DNA from: Aquanectria penicillioides
Taxonomy: Eukaryota; Ascomycota; Sordariomycetes; Hypocreales; Nectriaceae
Direction: 5' to 3'
DNA length: 64,000 nt
Assembly: GCA_003415625.1 (NCBI GenBank)
Contig: PYIU01000003.1
Span: 3,286,001 to 3,350,000 of the forward strand
Shown here: piece by piece, positions 10,600-23,131 of the stretch
How positions within the stretch are numbered: the first letter of the stretch is position 1
Layout of the letters: the number at the start of each line of letters is the position of its first letter
Translations under genes and position numbers: made by a program
Notes under the pieces: generated by a model
Told to the model about the DNA's origin: nothing
Seen by the model: the letters and a program-made list of their open reading frames with translations, nothing else
Database searches by the model: none

Positions 10600-11898
10600 T
10601 TAAGCAGGCACCACGACGGACCCCCTCCTCATGGCCAGCCTGAATCGATCTGCAAACGCTGATGTTCCTCTGCAATCGCTCTGCATCCGCTTGTCCATTG
10701 CTTCGGGCAACCACTCACCAATCTTGGCAATACGATGCTCGTTCTGGTCGTACAAAATCACACGTCAGCAATCTGGCCATAATTTCCTCTTGTCCGTCTT
10801 CTACGTCAAAGGATCCAGACTTTGCGCTTGATTAACTCACCGAAGGATGGGTGCTCAGCATTTCGGGAATCTCCTGTCCACCTGACTGTTGAATCGACTC
10901 CATCCGCTGCCAAAAGCCCACCGCCTGGCGAGGGTCGTAGCACGCTTCTGCCATCATCATCAGCCCGATATAGTCTGCCTCGCTCTCCTGCTTGCGGCCC
11001 ATGGGCAAGTAGAAAAGCAGGTCTTGGAGATAGAACCCTCCCACAAAACTCCAGATGCCAAATAGCGCAAGACCCGGCAGCGCTCCCGCCAGGAAGAAGA
11101 GACTGCCGGCGGTCAGATTGCCTACCCACGCCGCAGACAGCCGCTCTGCAGCATGCGATGCCGTGTTATGTGCGATCTCGTGGCCCAGCACCGCGGCGAG
11201 GGCGTCTTCGTTTCGGCAGACGTTGAGGATGCCGCTGTGAACAAAAACTTTGCCTCCGGGGAGGACAAAGGCGTTGGCGGTACCTGCAAGTTCAAGCTTG
11301 TCAGCGCAATCCAGCATGGGTAATCAGTCATCATGGGGAATGACGTACGGTTATCGGCAATGACAAAAATCTCCCAATTGAGGTCCGTCATGCCGCTTAC
11401 CGGGATCAAGCGCTTCATGACTCTCTTGACCAGCATGGTCCTCGGATCCCAGTCGCCTAGGAAGTGTCCGCCCTGGGCCTTGACCTGCTCAATGATCTGC
11501 CCAGCCGCCTTGGAGTGTGCGCGCGCGACCATGCTGTCGGAGAGGAAGTTGAACCGCCGGCGACCAGTGACGGGCACGGTCTGCGAGTTGTAGAGGTAGA
11601 AGCCCACAGCGGAGAGAACGGTGGCGACGACGAGGAGGCGCGAATTGCGACTGGTGCCGGCGCTGGTGAAGCGGCCAGCGACGCGGTTTGAGACGAGAGG
11701 TTTTGCATTGCGAAGTTGCTCGTACGCGTCGTCCTGCTGTCGCTTGCTCAGGCTCGGTCGGCTATGGGACAGGAAGCGGGAGCAGACACGGGAGCGGCAT
11801 CGGATGACGGAGGCCGCAGCTCGAAGCTGGAGGGACGGTGCTGGCCGGGAAACGCCCAGCAACAGAACCGGCCGTACGATGAGGCGAGCGGGAGGCAT
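10600..11898 (-). CDS. OMA1: OMA1-type mitochondrial inner-membrane zinc metallopeptidase (M48)
   Basis: Exons (minus) 11898-11349, 11283-10841 and 10743-10600 give 378 aa. The N-terminus is Arg/Ser-rich without acidic residues, a mitochondrial presequence, followed by a membrane segment around residues 85-105 (LLVVATVLSAVGFYLY). The catalytic HEIAH motif is at 218-222, followed by a hydrophobic hairpin (GSLFFLAGALPGLALFGIW) and the third zinc-ligand motif ESEAD at ~283-287. STHPSNEHRI near the C-terminus is characteristic of OMA1. The family performs quality control in the mitochondrial inner membrane, overlapping with the m-AAA protease. It is divergent from the DUF985 gene. Confidence 0.92.
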
Positions 11899-13143
11899 GG
11901 CGAAGGAGCAAAAGGGCCCAATGGGCCTCAGAAAGGCCGAGGATGGGACAGCGGGGAGGGCGGGGAGGGCGGGGAGGGACGAGGTTGGAGGGACGTCTCA
12001 CAGAGGTGCTGGCGTCTGGAGAATGGATGCGCTGTCGGCCTGGTGGTTGGTTGCACGTCCCCGTTGACGGATCTTCTGTCTTCGGCTGCCTTGCGTCATA
12101 ATCACTACCATCACTACGTCCGTACCCCGCCTACGGATACTCTTTTACTGGCCCACGCCCTGCAGCCCGCTGCTGCGCCCCTACAACAGCGGTTCCGGGC
12201 AGTACGAACCGGTAACACCTGAACACGACGCCCTGGAAAGCAGAGCCCAGAGCACAGAGGGCAGAGGGAAGAAGATCCTCCCCACTGACATAGGTAGGTT
12301 GCACTAGAAGAAACGGGTTTCTCCAACATCCTCGCTGTGCCAGTGCACTTCACAACGCAGCCCCCAATCACAGCTTTGCTTTGCTTCAGAGCACTTCAAA
12401 GGCTCGCCATCCTCAACCATGATAAAACACCACAAGCAAGCCCAAGGTCGCCGGGATGTGACAACCACCACCAAGTCCACAGCCGAATTCTTCTTTCCAG
12501 TTACTTGCGTATCATGCGCCGCATAGAATGAGTCAATCATCTTCTTAGACCGGAAGACCCGGAATGCTCGAAACAAGGTCGCGGCGGCACTTACAGCAAG
12601 CAGCCAATCTTCTCATCAGACCCTCTTCACTTATATCTCACCATCACCCTCACCTTCACCGTCAGATAATCAAACCCCACAGCTAGCCCGTTTTTAGAGC
12701 TTTGCAATGTCCTTTATACCCCGGGCTAGAAATGCAATCATCTCTCACACCTTTGCAACTTCCCAATTTAATCGTGAAGCGAAGTGACGACGTTGGACTT
12801 GTGCCACCCAACTCCATTTCTCCTGAGAGAGCACCACTTCCATTACAGATCCTGTCAGCAAGCGTTGGGGATTAGTTTAGGCTCTTGGTAATCACGTTCC
12901 CTGTCGTCTCTCGTCAGCCCGGCTCTCGTGCGAGTCACTCAATCACTTAATCTATTAGTTTAATCCGATATAAAGCCCCATCCCCAAGGTGAGGAGCGTC
13001 TTTCTTATCTTTTCTCCCCTCGCCTCGAGATTGCTACTAAAAACCTTTTATTAAGAAAAGCCTTCTCAAATATCCCCCGCCTATTTTTCTTTTGCAGACA
13101 TACCCAGAACATCTCCATCATTGCTACCGGTACCCCGGTCAAC
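11899..13143. promoter_or_regulatory. Divergent promoter region of OMA1 and the DUF985 gene
   Basis: 1.25 kb between two divergent starts. The OMA1-proximal part is GC-rich. The part near the DUF985 gene is C/T-rich with a TATA-like element at 12969-12975. Open frames here lack codon structure and I found no gene. Confidence 0.4.
12969..12975 (+). promoter_or_regulatory. TATA-box candidate (TATAAAG)
   Basis: TATAAAG lies about 170 bp upstream of the DUF985 start codon, followed by a C/T-rich leader. Position and sequence fit a core promoter, but this is inference only. Confidence 0.4.
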
Positions 13144-13955
13144 ATGGGCCAATTCCGTTCTGACGAGCCAGCCCTGGACTCACTTAAACCCGTCTTTACA
13201 CCATCCTTGGAGCCCGAGTCCCCTCGAACCGAGGCTTTGATAAAGATTCTCAATCTTCTCACCCACATTGAGGGAGGTTACTTCAGCCAAACCGACGAGG
13301 CTCCCACGACCATCCCGTCCCCTTATCCCTCCGCCCCTTATCCGAAGAAACGATTACTCTAGCGGGTGACCCGCGTCCGGGTTTCGACGCTGATCTCCGC
13401 CGTCTCTCTACCACAATCTTCTATCTCCTCACGCGCCGTCGACCGCTCGGTCGCTTCCATCGCAACCGTAGCCGCATCATCCACACCCTTCATCGCGGGC
13501 GTGGGCGGTACGTCCTGATTCACCCAGGCGGCCGCGTCGAGACTTTCATCGTCGGGCACGCTGTTGAACGTGGCGAGCGCCTGCAATGGGTAGTCGAAGG
13601 AGGCGTCTGGAAAGCGAGCTACCTTCTCGAGGCGGCAGGGGAAGGGGAGTCTCCTTCGGGAGGAGACCAGGAGCCTGAGGGTCTGCTCATCTCGGAGACG
13701 GTGGTACCGGGTTTCGAGTACTCTGACCACGAATTCTTATCTGAGCGTCGCCTCAGAGACTTGCTGCCCGAAGCCAGAGCCGATGCCCTAATATGGTTAG
13801 CTAGAAAGAAGCAAGAACCAGAGCAGATAACGGACAGCTCTGAAGAGTCAGATGCTCCCGAAGTAAACTCTGGTGAAGGAGGCATGACTCCCGAAACTAC
13901 TTCACAGATCAAGGGACACGGAGAAAATGGGTCAAAATGTCTTGAAGTAAACTAG
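13144..13955 (+). CDS. DUF985 cupin-family protein, frame broken by one missing base
   Basis: The ATG frame at 13144 encodes ~65 residues including the conserved HIEGGYFSQTD and TTIPSPYPSAP, then meets a stop at 13360. From 13338 the next frame continues the same family (LSEETITLAGDPRPGFD, RRLSTTIFYLL, FHRNRSRIIHTLHRGRGRYVLI, EGGVWKASYLL, VVPGFEYSDHEFLSE) to the stop at 13953-13955. The two parts abut at the C4 run 13334-13337. One added base restores a 270-residue protein. DUF985 proteins are RmlC-like double-stranded beta-helix (cupin) proteins of unknown reaction. The acidic C-terminal extension is probably disordered. An 86-nt intron (13277-13362) would also repair the frame but would delete conserved residues. 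An assembly error is more likely than a pseudogene. Confidence 0.78.
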
Positions 13956-14296
13956 TCTCAGCAGTTGACCATCCGAGGGAGACAAAACGCCGGGGATCGG
14001 TTAGATAAACGAGAATTGCCAATAGGGATATAGGGAGCCGGAAAAGAACCAACTACACACGAATAAAAGCAGAGTTCGTCCATTGATCGTGACCACCAAA
14101 TCTAAGTAATAACATCCGTCTGTAAATCATGTAGGTCGTTCAACATTATGATGGGTACTCATACTCGCTCAGGGTATCATGGGCATGAATCTCTAAAAAA
14201 AAAAATCAACCTTGGCATGCTGAGCGCCTTTTTGCAGCGTTCCTGCAATCTTTACTCGAAGATAGGTTTCTGTGTTTCAGAAGCTGCCTAATAGGT
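13956..14296. terminator. Shared 3' region of two convergent genes
   Basis: 341 bp between the stops of the DUF985 gene and the methyltransferase gene. It is AT-rich with an A-run near 14197-14206. It must hold both 3' UTRs and polyadenylation regions; no gene was seen. Confidence 0.35.
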
Positions 14297-15677
14297 TTAA
14301 GAAAACGACAAAGGTCGTATGGGTCCTTCGCCAGGGAAGGGCTTGCGTCCAGTTACGACGTAGATGGGTATATAGGCGTGGATTCGAGTATCGACAATGT
14401 CCCGGCGTACATCAACAAGCGAAACCTATAAACCAATTAGTCAGACGTTGAATAGAGACAAGCTAACGAAATAACTTAGTTATGATGCTCACTTCAATTT
14501 GCGTGGGCGTTCTCCCAAAAGCCCTAGTAAAAAGAGTGAAAGAAAAACCGCTTAGACCGGTCAAGAAATTTCTCTCCCACATCTTGCCCAACTCTTTGAG
14601 ACGCTCATCTTTGGGCCAGCCATTCATGGGCATCTTGAAGATACGTTCTTGAATGTCAACGAAGCCAGCAGCTGCATAAGCTTGACGCAATGCGGCAGCA
14701 ACCACTACGGGACGGTCCAGCGATTCTGAAGCAACTCGCAGATCATTAAACCACCGGCTCATTGGACCATCGGGATCCAGCGTGCCATCGTCACAAGCCA
14801 CAATGGCATCATACTCCTGAGATTCGAAATACCCGCCGGGGTTGAGAGACTCAAAGGCTTGGTCGGCGACTTGCTCCTTGAAGGATGACCAGCATCCGGC
14901 GGTGGTGCGAGTATGTATGTAATCGAATTTGTTGCTATAGTCCCAAGGTTGAGATCTGGAGAAATATTAGTGACGGCTTGAAAGGAGAAAACCCATCAGC
15001 AGGGCCCAAAGTCCTGTACATACGAGTCTTCAACAAAAAAGCTGACATTGGGAGGCACATTTCGAGGCTGAATTGGAGAAAGGTCCGTGGCAACGACCTC
15101 AGAGTTAGGGAATTCGTCGCCCATCTTGATGGCCCAGTCACCCGTACCGGTCGCAATGTCAAGGATGACCCTAGGCGGGTTTCTTTTTGAGAGAGGGGAA
15201 AAGTAGAGCCGTCCACCGAAAAGCTTTACAATGGCATCATTTTGAAGGTCTAGGCGATCCTGCTCCAGTTGGTCGTTCGGGAAGGCATACGCTGAAAGAG
15301 CTGTTAGTGTCCAACGAGGGTAGCAGTGTGCGGCAAAGACTGACAGCCGGCTTTGTAGGCGTGGTATGTCCGCCCAAACTCCTCCGGAAAATTTTGAACA
15401 CTGTCCGTCAACGACTCAGAATCTCTTCTAGGCTGGTTAGTTGATAATCTGGTTCTGGCTTTGAGGGCAGGCAAACTCACATTTCCTGTGCATCCGGCTA
15501 AACAAGTGGGAAAAGCAGACACCACTGGTCAGCGAGAGACAAACAAACAAATACATGAGGTGCGACTGCAAACCAAAGTTCAGATCAGTATCAGCAGGTA
15601 CATACATCAGGCTCAATGAAACTATTCTTAGCCGAATTGTCGGCAGAGCAGCTGAAAGTGAACTGAAAGTTGTTCAT
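14297..15677 (-). CDS. LaeA-like (TAM-domain) SAM-dependent methyltransferase
   Basis: Exons (minus) 15677-15606, 15497-15481, 15427-15345, 15291-15024, 14955-14493 and 14425-14297 give 343 aa, starting MNNFQFTFS. The SAM-binding motif I is VILDIATGTGDW, followed by EVVATDLSPIQP (motif II) and FDYIHTRTT and NPGGYFESQEYD (later motifs). The region before it (YHAYKAGSYAFPNDQLEQDRLDLQ) and the C-terminal IYVVTGRKP are typical of the fungal LaeA/TAM family, which includes secondary-metabolism regulators and many pathway methyltransferases. No biosynthetic genes flank it, so substrate and role are open. Exon 2 is only 17 nt. The first two exons are the least certain part of the model. Confidence 0.8.
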
Positions 15678-18600
15678 GGATGGTGAGGCGGCAGCTCTGT
15701 CGTCCGGCTCAGTCGATAAAAATTTATGCTTCGCCATCGTCTGAAAACCGGGAAATTCGGGGTACTTCCGTTACAACAAAAACAGCACAAGCTCAGAGAT
15801 TTGTACCCGGGGCCATTGGACGAGCCCTGCAATAGTATGGCAATGTAGCTCAGCAATCAAGGACGGAGGCACCACGTCTGACTGACAATGCTGAGGCTGG
15901 CAATCCACCCCCACACATACGAGACTAGGTGGTGAACTAGAGATGCGGGATATGGCACAGCTGACTTGACTGAGGAAAAAGAGCCCGAGATGTCGAGCAA
16001 TGTTGAAGAGAGGAAATAATGCGGCTCAGATGAGATTGGGATATGGGCGAAGAAAAAAAAGAGGAGGCGAGAGAGAAGATGTGGTGACGAGCTGTGCGTC
16101 TGTGTGGGTGTGGCCAGGTGTGGCTATGGATTGGCGGAGAGGATGATGGTGATGGTGGCGGTGGTCTCTGTGGACGGAGAGAGGGTTATTAAGAACAACA
16201 GCTCGGCGAACGAGGATGTCGGTGGGCAGGAGGGTGTGATGCGTCGTGAAGGGGGTGGAGGCTTCAAGAGGAAAAGAAGCAGAACAAGAGGAAGAAGGCG
16301 AGGTGCCAAAAAAAGGAACCGGGGAAAACGGAGACGGGAGAGAAGTTGGAACGAAAGCGAGAGGGCGAGGTGATGGATGGAACAGGAAGGATCCGCACCC
16401 CCTCGTCGAAAGATGCCTCCACCAGACGAGATGAGAGACAGTGTCAGTCAGCAGAGGAGCTCCAGCTTCACAGCTTCCCAAACAGCTTTCAGTGGCTAAG
16501 CAAGACCAGACAGGAGTGCCTTGTCAAAGGAGCAGGTAACGCCCAAGGACCCAGCAGTCTGGGACGGGTATCTGACTCGGCTTCCAAGCCCAGAGCCCGG
16601 CGTCCGCCCTGTTGTTTAAGAAACCTGGTCTCTGGGCTGGCTCGGGTGGTGTACCCACCACGCACCTGGAACTGACCCAGTCTGTCGGTTATTGGGCCAC
16701 GACGGAAGCAGGCCGTGGTGGGCGGGCGTGTATCCGGTAGCAAGTCCTAATAGTAACTGTGTTGTGGGTGCCGTCAACTCCGTCCAGAGATTCGGGCTGG
16801 CATGCAGGGAGCGAGCTGGGGAACGGAGGTCCAAGCAACAAAGCACAAGCACTGGCAAGCAGGGAGACAGGCCTCCGCCCTGTCCAGAAAAAGAAAGCAA
16901 CGGGAAGAGAACACAGGGCCTGAATACAACAGGGCTCTGGTGGAGGGGAAGCGAGGGGGATAGGACACAAGCAGGGAAGCACTGGACGGGAGTAATATGC
17001 AACAGTCTGTCCACCAACAAACACCTATACGCACACCCCGGTTAGTTGGGGTGCGATTGTGGATGCGCGTGTGTGTGGGCTGGGGAATTTACTCCCAAGC
17101 TGGCGACTCGCATTGGGAAAGCGCAAGGATCCGAGGGGAGGGGCAAGGGCCACCCTAATCAAGGCCATCAAGTTGGGAAAGGGTGGAAGTGAAAGCGTTC
17201 GTTGTGCAGACCGCGTGAGTGGAGGGGACCGGTTTGTGGTGTGAGTTGAGTGTCGACGAATCGACTATTGACTAGTCACTTGCTTGGAGGAAAAGATATT
17301 TGTATGGTTCCAAATGGTATAGGTTGGATGAGATTTCTCGGAAGAATGTGAGAGAGAAGGGCACGAGGAGGCTTTCGTGAGCCGTATTTCTGTGTTCACC
17401 AGAATGCTCTGTGTCCCGGCGACTTGGGTAAGCTAAAACAAGGGACTGGGGCTGAGATCCGGTGGTTTGGGTCGGGAAGCACAACCCGTTCCCGGCGGCT
17501 TGGAAATTTGATGGTCGAGGCGGGAAGTGCACTGGGACAATCTCTTCAGCTTTTTCTTTTCTTTTTCTTTTTCTTTTTCTTTTTTCCCTCTGTTCTCCTA
17601 AAGGGGGGGGGTGTGAGACAGAGACAGATGAGCGACGACGGTATGGGCGAAATGGGTCTGAAGCCCGGCGGTTGGTTGTGGCCCGAGGGAAGAGGCTAGA
17701 ATAATCGAATTGTGCTGTTCTCCGTTTGCCTGAACGGGAAATGGCAGTTTGTCGATGGCTCTCCGGGTGACAAGCCTGATTTGTCCGGGAGGGGGGGGGG
17801 GGGGGGGGGGGGGGGTGGGAGATTGCGATGCAATGCGAAGGAGATGATGGTGAACGGCAGAGTGGAAAGTCAGACGCCGCAAGGCAAAGGGCACGAACCA
17901 GTTGGGCGGGCTGAGTGACGTAAGGAAAGGGAAAAGGGCGTGTGCTAGCAGTCACACGTATGTTATTGGCTGGCAGTGCCTGGTGTGAACAAGCGCAAGC
18001 TGGCCTCCTCGTGCAGTGCGAAGCGTGCACGGGTGTGTAGCATGGATGGGTGAAAATGGAGAAAGCCAGCATCTGGGGGAGACAAGAAAGGAGAAAAGAG
18101 GGGAGAACAGGCAGGGAGAAAGGGCGAGAAACAAAACTTCTGGATTCAGTGCCAGAAGGCGGGAAAGAGCTGGGTCGTTCCATCGCTCGGATCAGCTAAC
18201 TCAACTGTTTGCCCCAGACCCTCATCAACAGACAGCAACTACGTGACACAGCACAACTCGTCAATTGTCGCAGCAGGCTAAAGATATGCAGCCAGCAGCT
18301 AGTTGCCGAATTCCCTACGACTCCGGCGCTTCGTCTCAAGCTCACGCAAGTCTGTCGTGGTGGTGGTTTCTCTACACAGCACGGAATAGAGCGTGTGGCT
18401 GCTACGCCTCGCTCTTAGCCCCAAAGCTAGGTAGCATCTCGCAAACCGCCTCAGTTGCCGCCGTGCCCCATTGTCTCAGCCCGCTCCGCTGGGAAGCCAT
18501 GGCATGCCGTGCATGAGCCGAGAGGCACACGGACGTTGTTCGATCCACCTACTGTGCGGATACTCTGGGAGGAACCATGTCTCTCTCCATGTCAATTTGC

Positions 18601-21600
18601 TCCATTTTGGGGGGGCACTACATGACTGACCGGTAATTTAGCACTACTCGGTAAGCAGCAATTGAAGTGGAATAGCGGTTTTAGCCTCGCCAGCATGTAG
18701 TATCTATTCCGTAACCAGAACCCGACTCACAGAGGTGCCGTGTTTGAGCCAAGGGTGTCCCACTAGTGTATGTCACAGACACAATGATTCCATATTGCTG
18801 CGTCGTCGTCCCTCGAACCCGGAGCCCCTCCTCCCTCGGTTCTTGTCATCCTCGGATCGGATTTCGCGGCTTCCATTCCCGTCTCCCCTGGAATAGCTCG
18901 TGCAAATCAAAAGTTCCGTGCCGTGGACCTTGAAATTAATATAACGAAGGGCCAATAGGGTTGATACAGGATTCATATCATACCGAGCATCACTCAGCGG
19001 CCAGGGTTCTATCGGCGCGCCTCTCCGATGCTTCCGCAAGGAGAAGAAGAACAAAAAAAAAAAAAAAAAAGGAAAGATTAGAGAGAAGGTGAAGGGGAAA
19101 AAAAAAAGTGTTATGGGGGGCGGGAAAGGGTCCAAGGAGGTTTACGTCCGGGATGATACCAACCGTTCGGTTATGTTGCGTGATGATATTCTCTTCTCCT
19201 TCTTTTCCAACCCTAGCTTGCTTGCCTGAACCCCTTTGTTCTGGCTTGCGTTTCCACACCACCACGCATCGTCCCGTTAGCTAGTTACCCAGGTCTCCCC
19301 AACCACTGCCAACACCAGCATCCGCACCCCCCTCCTAGCATCAGAGTCTTGTTTCCCCCAAAGTCAATCTCTCTCCGAGGCCTTGGTCCTGGATCGTTGT
19401 CTTCCCGCCCCTAGACGAGATTTGATGGCGCGTTTCCTCCCCCCCACCGTCGGTACCAAATCCAGACAGCTTCAGATGATGCACGGCACGAATGCTGGAA
19501 GCGCCTACCACGGTAAGTAATGCTGAGATTCCCCAATTAATCGATTACAGCTTCTTGAGTCATGGACCCATCCGGCCCCCAGCGAAGGGGAGGCCATCTT
19601 TCTTCAAGCAGGGTGCTTGCTGCGGTGATTTAGAGGACCTTGCTTGCATCGAACTAAAGCAGGCCAAGGACGCCGTTGGCCAGCTCGTTGATCTCCTTCC
19701 CTGGGTCTTCTTCCGCTTAATACTCCGCCAGTGCAGTATGGGGTTATGGGGTTATCAGAGCCGAGCTATGCAAGGACATGTCCAGAGGACGGCCCTCATG
19801 CCGGGTGCCGCAAGTTTGCTGCCTCGACGTTTTTCGACGCCCACGAAGAGGCAATGGCCGGACACAACGTTGCGTTGTTGTCCAGGGTCTCTCTGCCAGG
19901 GCTCACCGCCGCAGCGGAAATGGGGAAGCGTCTCTGGAGACAAAGTCACGGAAGGGAGGAAGGGAGGGGAAAAGTGGAGCAGGGTGTGTGACCCGCCAGC
20001 CCGGGTCCGGGTGTGGTGTGTTGTTCAACCATAAACTCGACAGACTTGCGACTACCGGTACATGTATCCGTACGACCACAGACGGGATTGTGCCATTCCG
20101 GCCAATCTACCTACCTACGCTGTGGGTAAATACGAAGTACACATACGAACCATTCCCGCACTACTGTATGCGAAGAGGGCGGCACGAGCGGGCAGATCAG
20201 GCGTCTGAGCCACGACGACTCGGGCCCGATTCAAGCCAGGATGGAACAGCTTGTCAATTATGTGATGTGATTTGCGAACATTCCCGCTCGTCCCGGTGGA
20301 TTGGGCACCATCCATCGAGGCTCGACAGGGGTGGTGGCGTTAAGGCAAACCTCCTTGCCGGGTCTTGACGTGAGATGCCGGGAGTGTGTGAATCAATATA
20401 AAGAAAATTCCCGGCCGTCTGGTCCCCTTGATGATCAACGATCCCATCCCATTTGCATCGCACAGTACATACACTGCCGTAGCCAACACGCCGTCCAGCG
20501 TCGTATCTCGACATGCTCTAGGCTTGTCGGTCAGCTTCATGACCAGCCCCAACGTGATCGGTCCGACCAATCTCTCCAGGATATGCCATGCTTGTGGCCT
20601 GCCGCATCTCTTATCTCGGCCCCAAAGGGGAGCGAGGGAGGGAGTGAAGGAGGGAAGGCGACCGGGAGAGAGGCTAGTCCTCGTCTCGGAGCCGTCTCAT
20701 CTTGTTGTTGGGGACTTTACCCTCGCCTACGTATTCATCTCACGTCGCATCTATCGTCGTCCCCGATCCCCCTTGATCCTGGTCCTTGTTCCGCCGGAGT
20801 TGAAATGAATCTCCCGCTGCTTTTGTGCCTCTCACAGTGGTCGCTGTGGCCTCCAGCGGGCACTCGTGTCTTGGCGAACCCGGCACATCATCCTTTCTCA
20901 TCCCATCTCATCCCATCCCGCCCACTCCCACCCACGCGGCTGGGTCTCTTCCAACCCTCCGTCCCAGCATCCTGGATCACCAAATCCCTTCTGGTAGCCC
21001 ACGCCCCCCAGGCTCACTTCTTGCGCGGCAGGCATCCTTCCCTCGTTCAATAAGCCCACCGTTAACCTACTATATCCCGTACTGCGATGCCGTGTCACTG
21101 TAACTAGGGGAGGGGTCCGGCTTTGTGACACGCCAGCACATCGCAGACTACAAGTCGAGTCGTTGATGGCGAACAGCCACCGCCGTCGTCTCCGAAACAA
21201 CCCTGAGCCGCAGCATACTCATCCCCATGCGCTCCCCTGCTCCCATCGCCTCGGCCTCCACTTGAGCGCAGCAAAACGGGCGTCTTCCGTGTTCCGTTGA
21301 CAGCGAGGTGAGGTGAGGGGAGGTGAGGGGAAGGGGAGGTGAAGGGGGGCGTTACCACCCAAGCGTATGTATGACAGACAGAGAGTGGGAGAGAGGCGAG
21401 AGTGAACGCATACAGAGAGGCACTGAACACAACAGCAACACCTACTCCCCGTTCAAGTCGACACTGCTACCGCGGTGCCCTCAGAAGACAGAGCGAGAGA
21501 TCCTTGCTCTCATTTTCCCCGCGCTCAGGCCGCACCGAGCCACCAACCCAACCCACCTCGTCTCCTCCTGGCTCTGGCTATCCGCTTTTGCTCCATGCCA

Positions 21601-23131
21601 TGTGCCCACACAAGAGCATATGCACTATCCACACCCATGAATCAGCCATGCTCCCCTCGTCCCGGAGCTCTTCTCCAGTTAAATTAGCGGCAGCACACAT
21701 CTCGACTGGACCATATTCCCCCAATCCCCGTACTTTGATGCGGAGCGAGGTACCTACTTGGCTGCCGCAGCGCCGTAAGGCAACTAATTAATATCCATTT
21801 CGAACCAGGGCCTTTTCCAGTTCGCGGACTTCTGTCCCGCCTGGCCGTCCTGGCCTCCTCCTGGCCTACCTACTCCTCCCAGCTCAAACGCTGTCGGGGC
21901 TAGAGCTTCGTAGCCCCGTTTTTGCAGCCCCCAAGGACGGTTTGCCAGCGTCCGGGACCATTCGTCGTCGACCTTGTCTCTGCTGCTTGTCGCAAGACGT
22001 GAATGTGGTCTGACAACAGCTTGGTTCCCGTTCCGCTTGGGCCCTAATTTGCCCCCTTTTTAAAATATGTATTTGTTTTGTTATTTTATTTTCAATTTAT
22101 AATATTTGTTACTTTGTTTGTGTTTTTTTTTTTTAGGACATGCGTCGTGTGCGGCGTCTGGTTTTGCCCCTAATGTCCCGTCCGAGACCTGGGGATTTAA
22201 CAGCTTTGGAATTTGAATCAAGTGCCAAGATCACAGCCCTTCTGCGTCAGTCGGTGCTTGGGCGGCGGCTGGCGGCTCCATCAGCTAACGAATAGAATCT
22301 CCACGCTCACTCTCACTTCTCACAAAAAGGATTACAAAAAGGATTACAAAAAGTAAAGGGCACACACACACAGCATGAAGCCAGTGACTTTGGCAAACAT
22401 CGACTAGCAAATAGTATCCCGGATGTTTGATGTGCCCAAATCACAGTGTCGAATTCGACCTGCTATTTGGCCTCCAGCCTGCACAGCCCTGAACAAAAAT
22501 CCCCGTTGCCTCAACAAGTGTGCCGGCAACTGTACCTATAATGCCATGTGGCTGCATCATTAGGATACCTCAGCGACATGCATGTCTCACCAGGTTGAGA
22601 AGGGTCGCACGCAGCCACTGACAATGCACTCCATGCAATCCCTAGCATCACGTCGTACCTCATTGCCACACTCCAGCCATTTTTGTCCTAGCAACTGGAT
22701 TGATGAACAACTTACAAAATAGGTCATGCGCCTTTGATTATTGTCGCCAATCCAATCACGGCTCACCCCAGACGCTTCGACTTCGAGGGATGTGATGTGG
22801 TTTGCCACGAAAGGTTCAAGCCTCAGCTCATGCTAGCTACCCTCTTGCGATTTCAGTTTACATTATAGCCCTATCCAAGATGGATTCCAAACTCGATTGC
22901 CTTCCGCCTCGGGGCCTGCGCCCTCAACGGTAATCCGACTTCCTGAGTCTACTTATATCCAGGTCCATTTTTGAACAATACTCCTACATGAATAGCGATT
23001 CCCTCCTCATTCTTCGGGGGTATAATTCATCTTATCTAATTTCACCGCCAAACGTGACAAAAGAAATGTGATATGCCGAAATGAGAGTGCGTTTCAAGTC
23101 ATAACCCAACCCGTCCAATCCTCTAGCTAGA
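15678..23131. other. 7.45 kb region without recognisable genes
   Basis: Between the methyltransferase start and the kinesin stop I found no frame with family similarity or consistent splicing. The stretch is low-complexity-rich: purine-rich DNA at 16190-16380, a CTTTTT-rich tract at 17560-17590, a G25 run at 17791-17815, A-runs at 19053-19071 and 19099-19108, GGTGAGG-type G-tracts at 21300-21350, an AT-rich stretch at 22060-22140 and two copies of AAAAAGGATTAC at 22325-22352. Lineage-specific small genes or non-coding transcripts cannot be excluded. Confidence 0.5.
17791..17815. repeat. G25 homopolymer
   Basis: Twenty-five consecutive G residues on the plus strand, bordered by GGGA and TGGG. 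Runs this long are slippage-prone and hard to sequence, so the exact length is doubtful. Confidence 0.8.

Noticed and set aside
13277..13362. An 86-nt intron that would repair the DUF985 reading frame
   Set aside because: It has GT...CTCTAG ends and restores the frame, but it deletes YFSQTD...PSPYP, which I recognise as conserved in the family. A missing base in the C run keeps every conserved residue.
14297..15677. A secondary-metabolite cluster around the LaeA-like methyltransferase
   Set aside because: No polyketide synthase, peptide synthetase, terpene cyclase, P450 or pathway regulator lies within the window; the neighbours are housekeeping genes.
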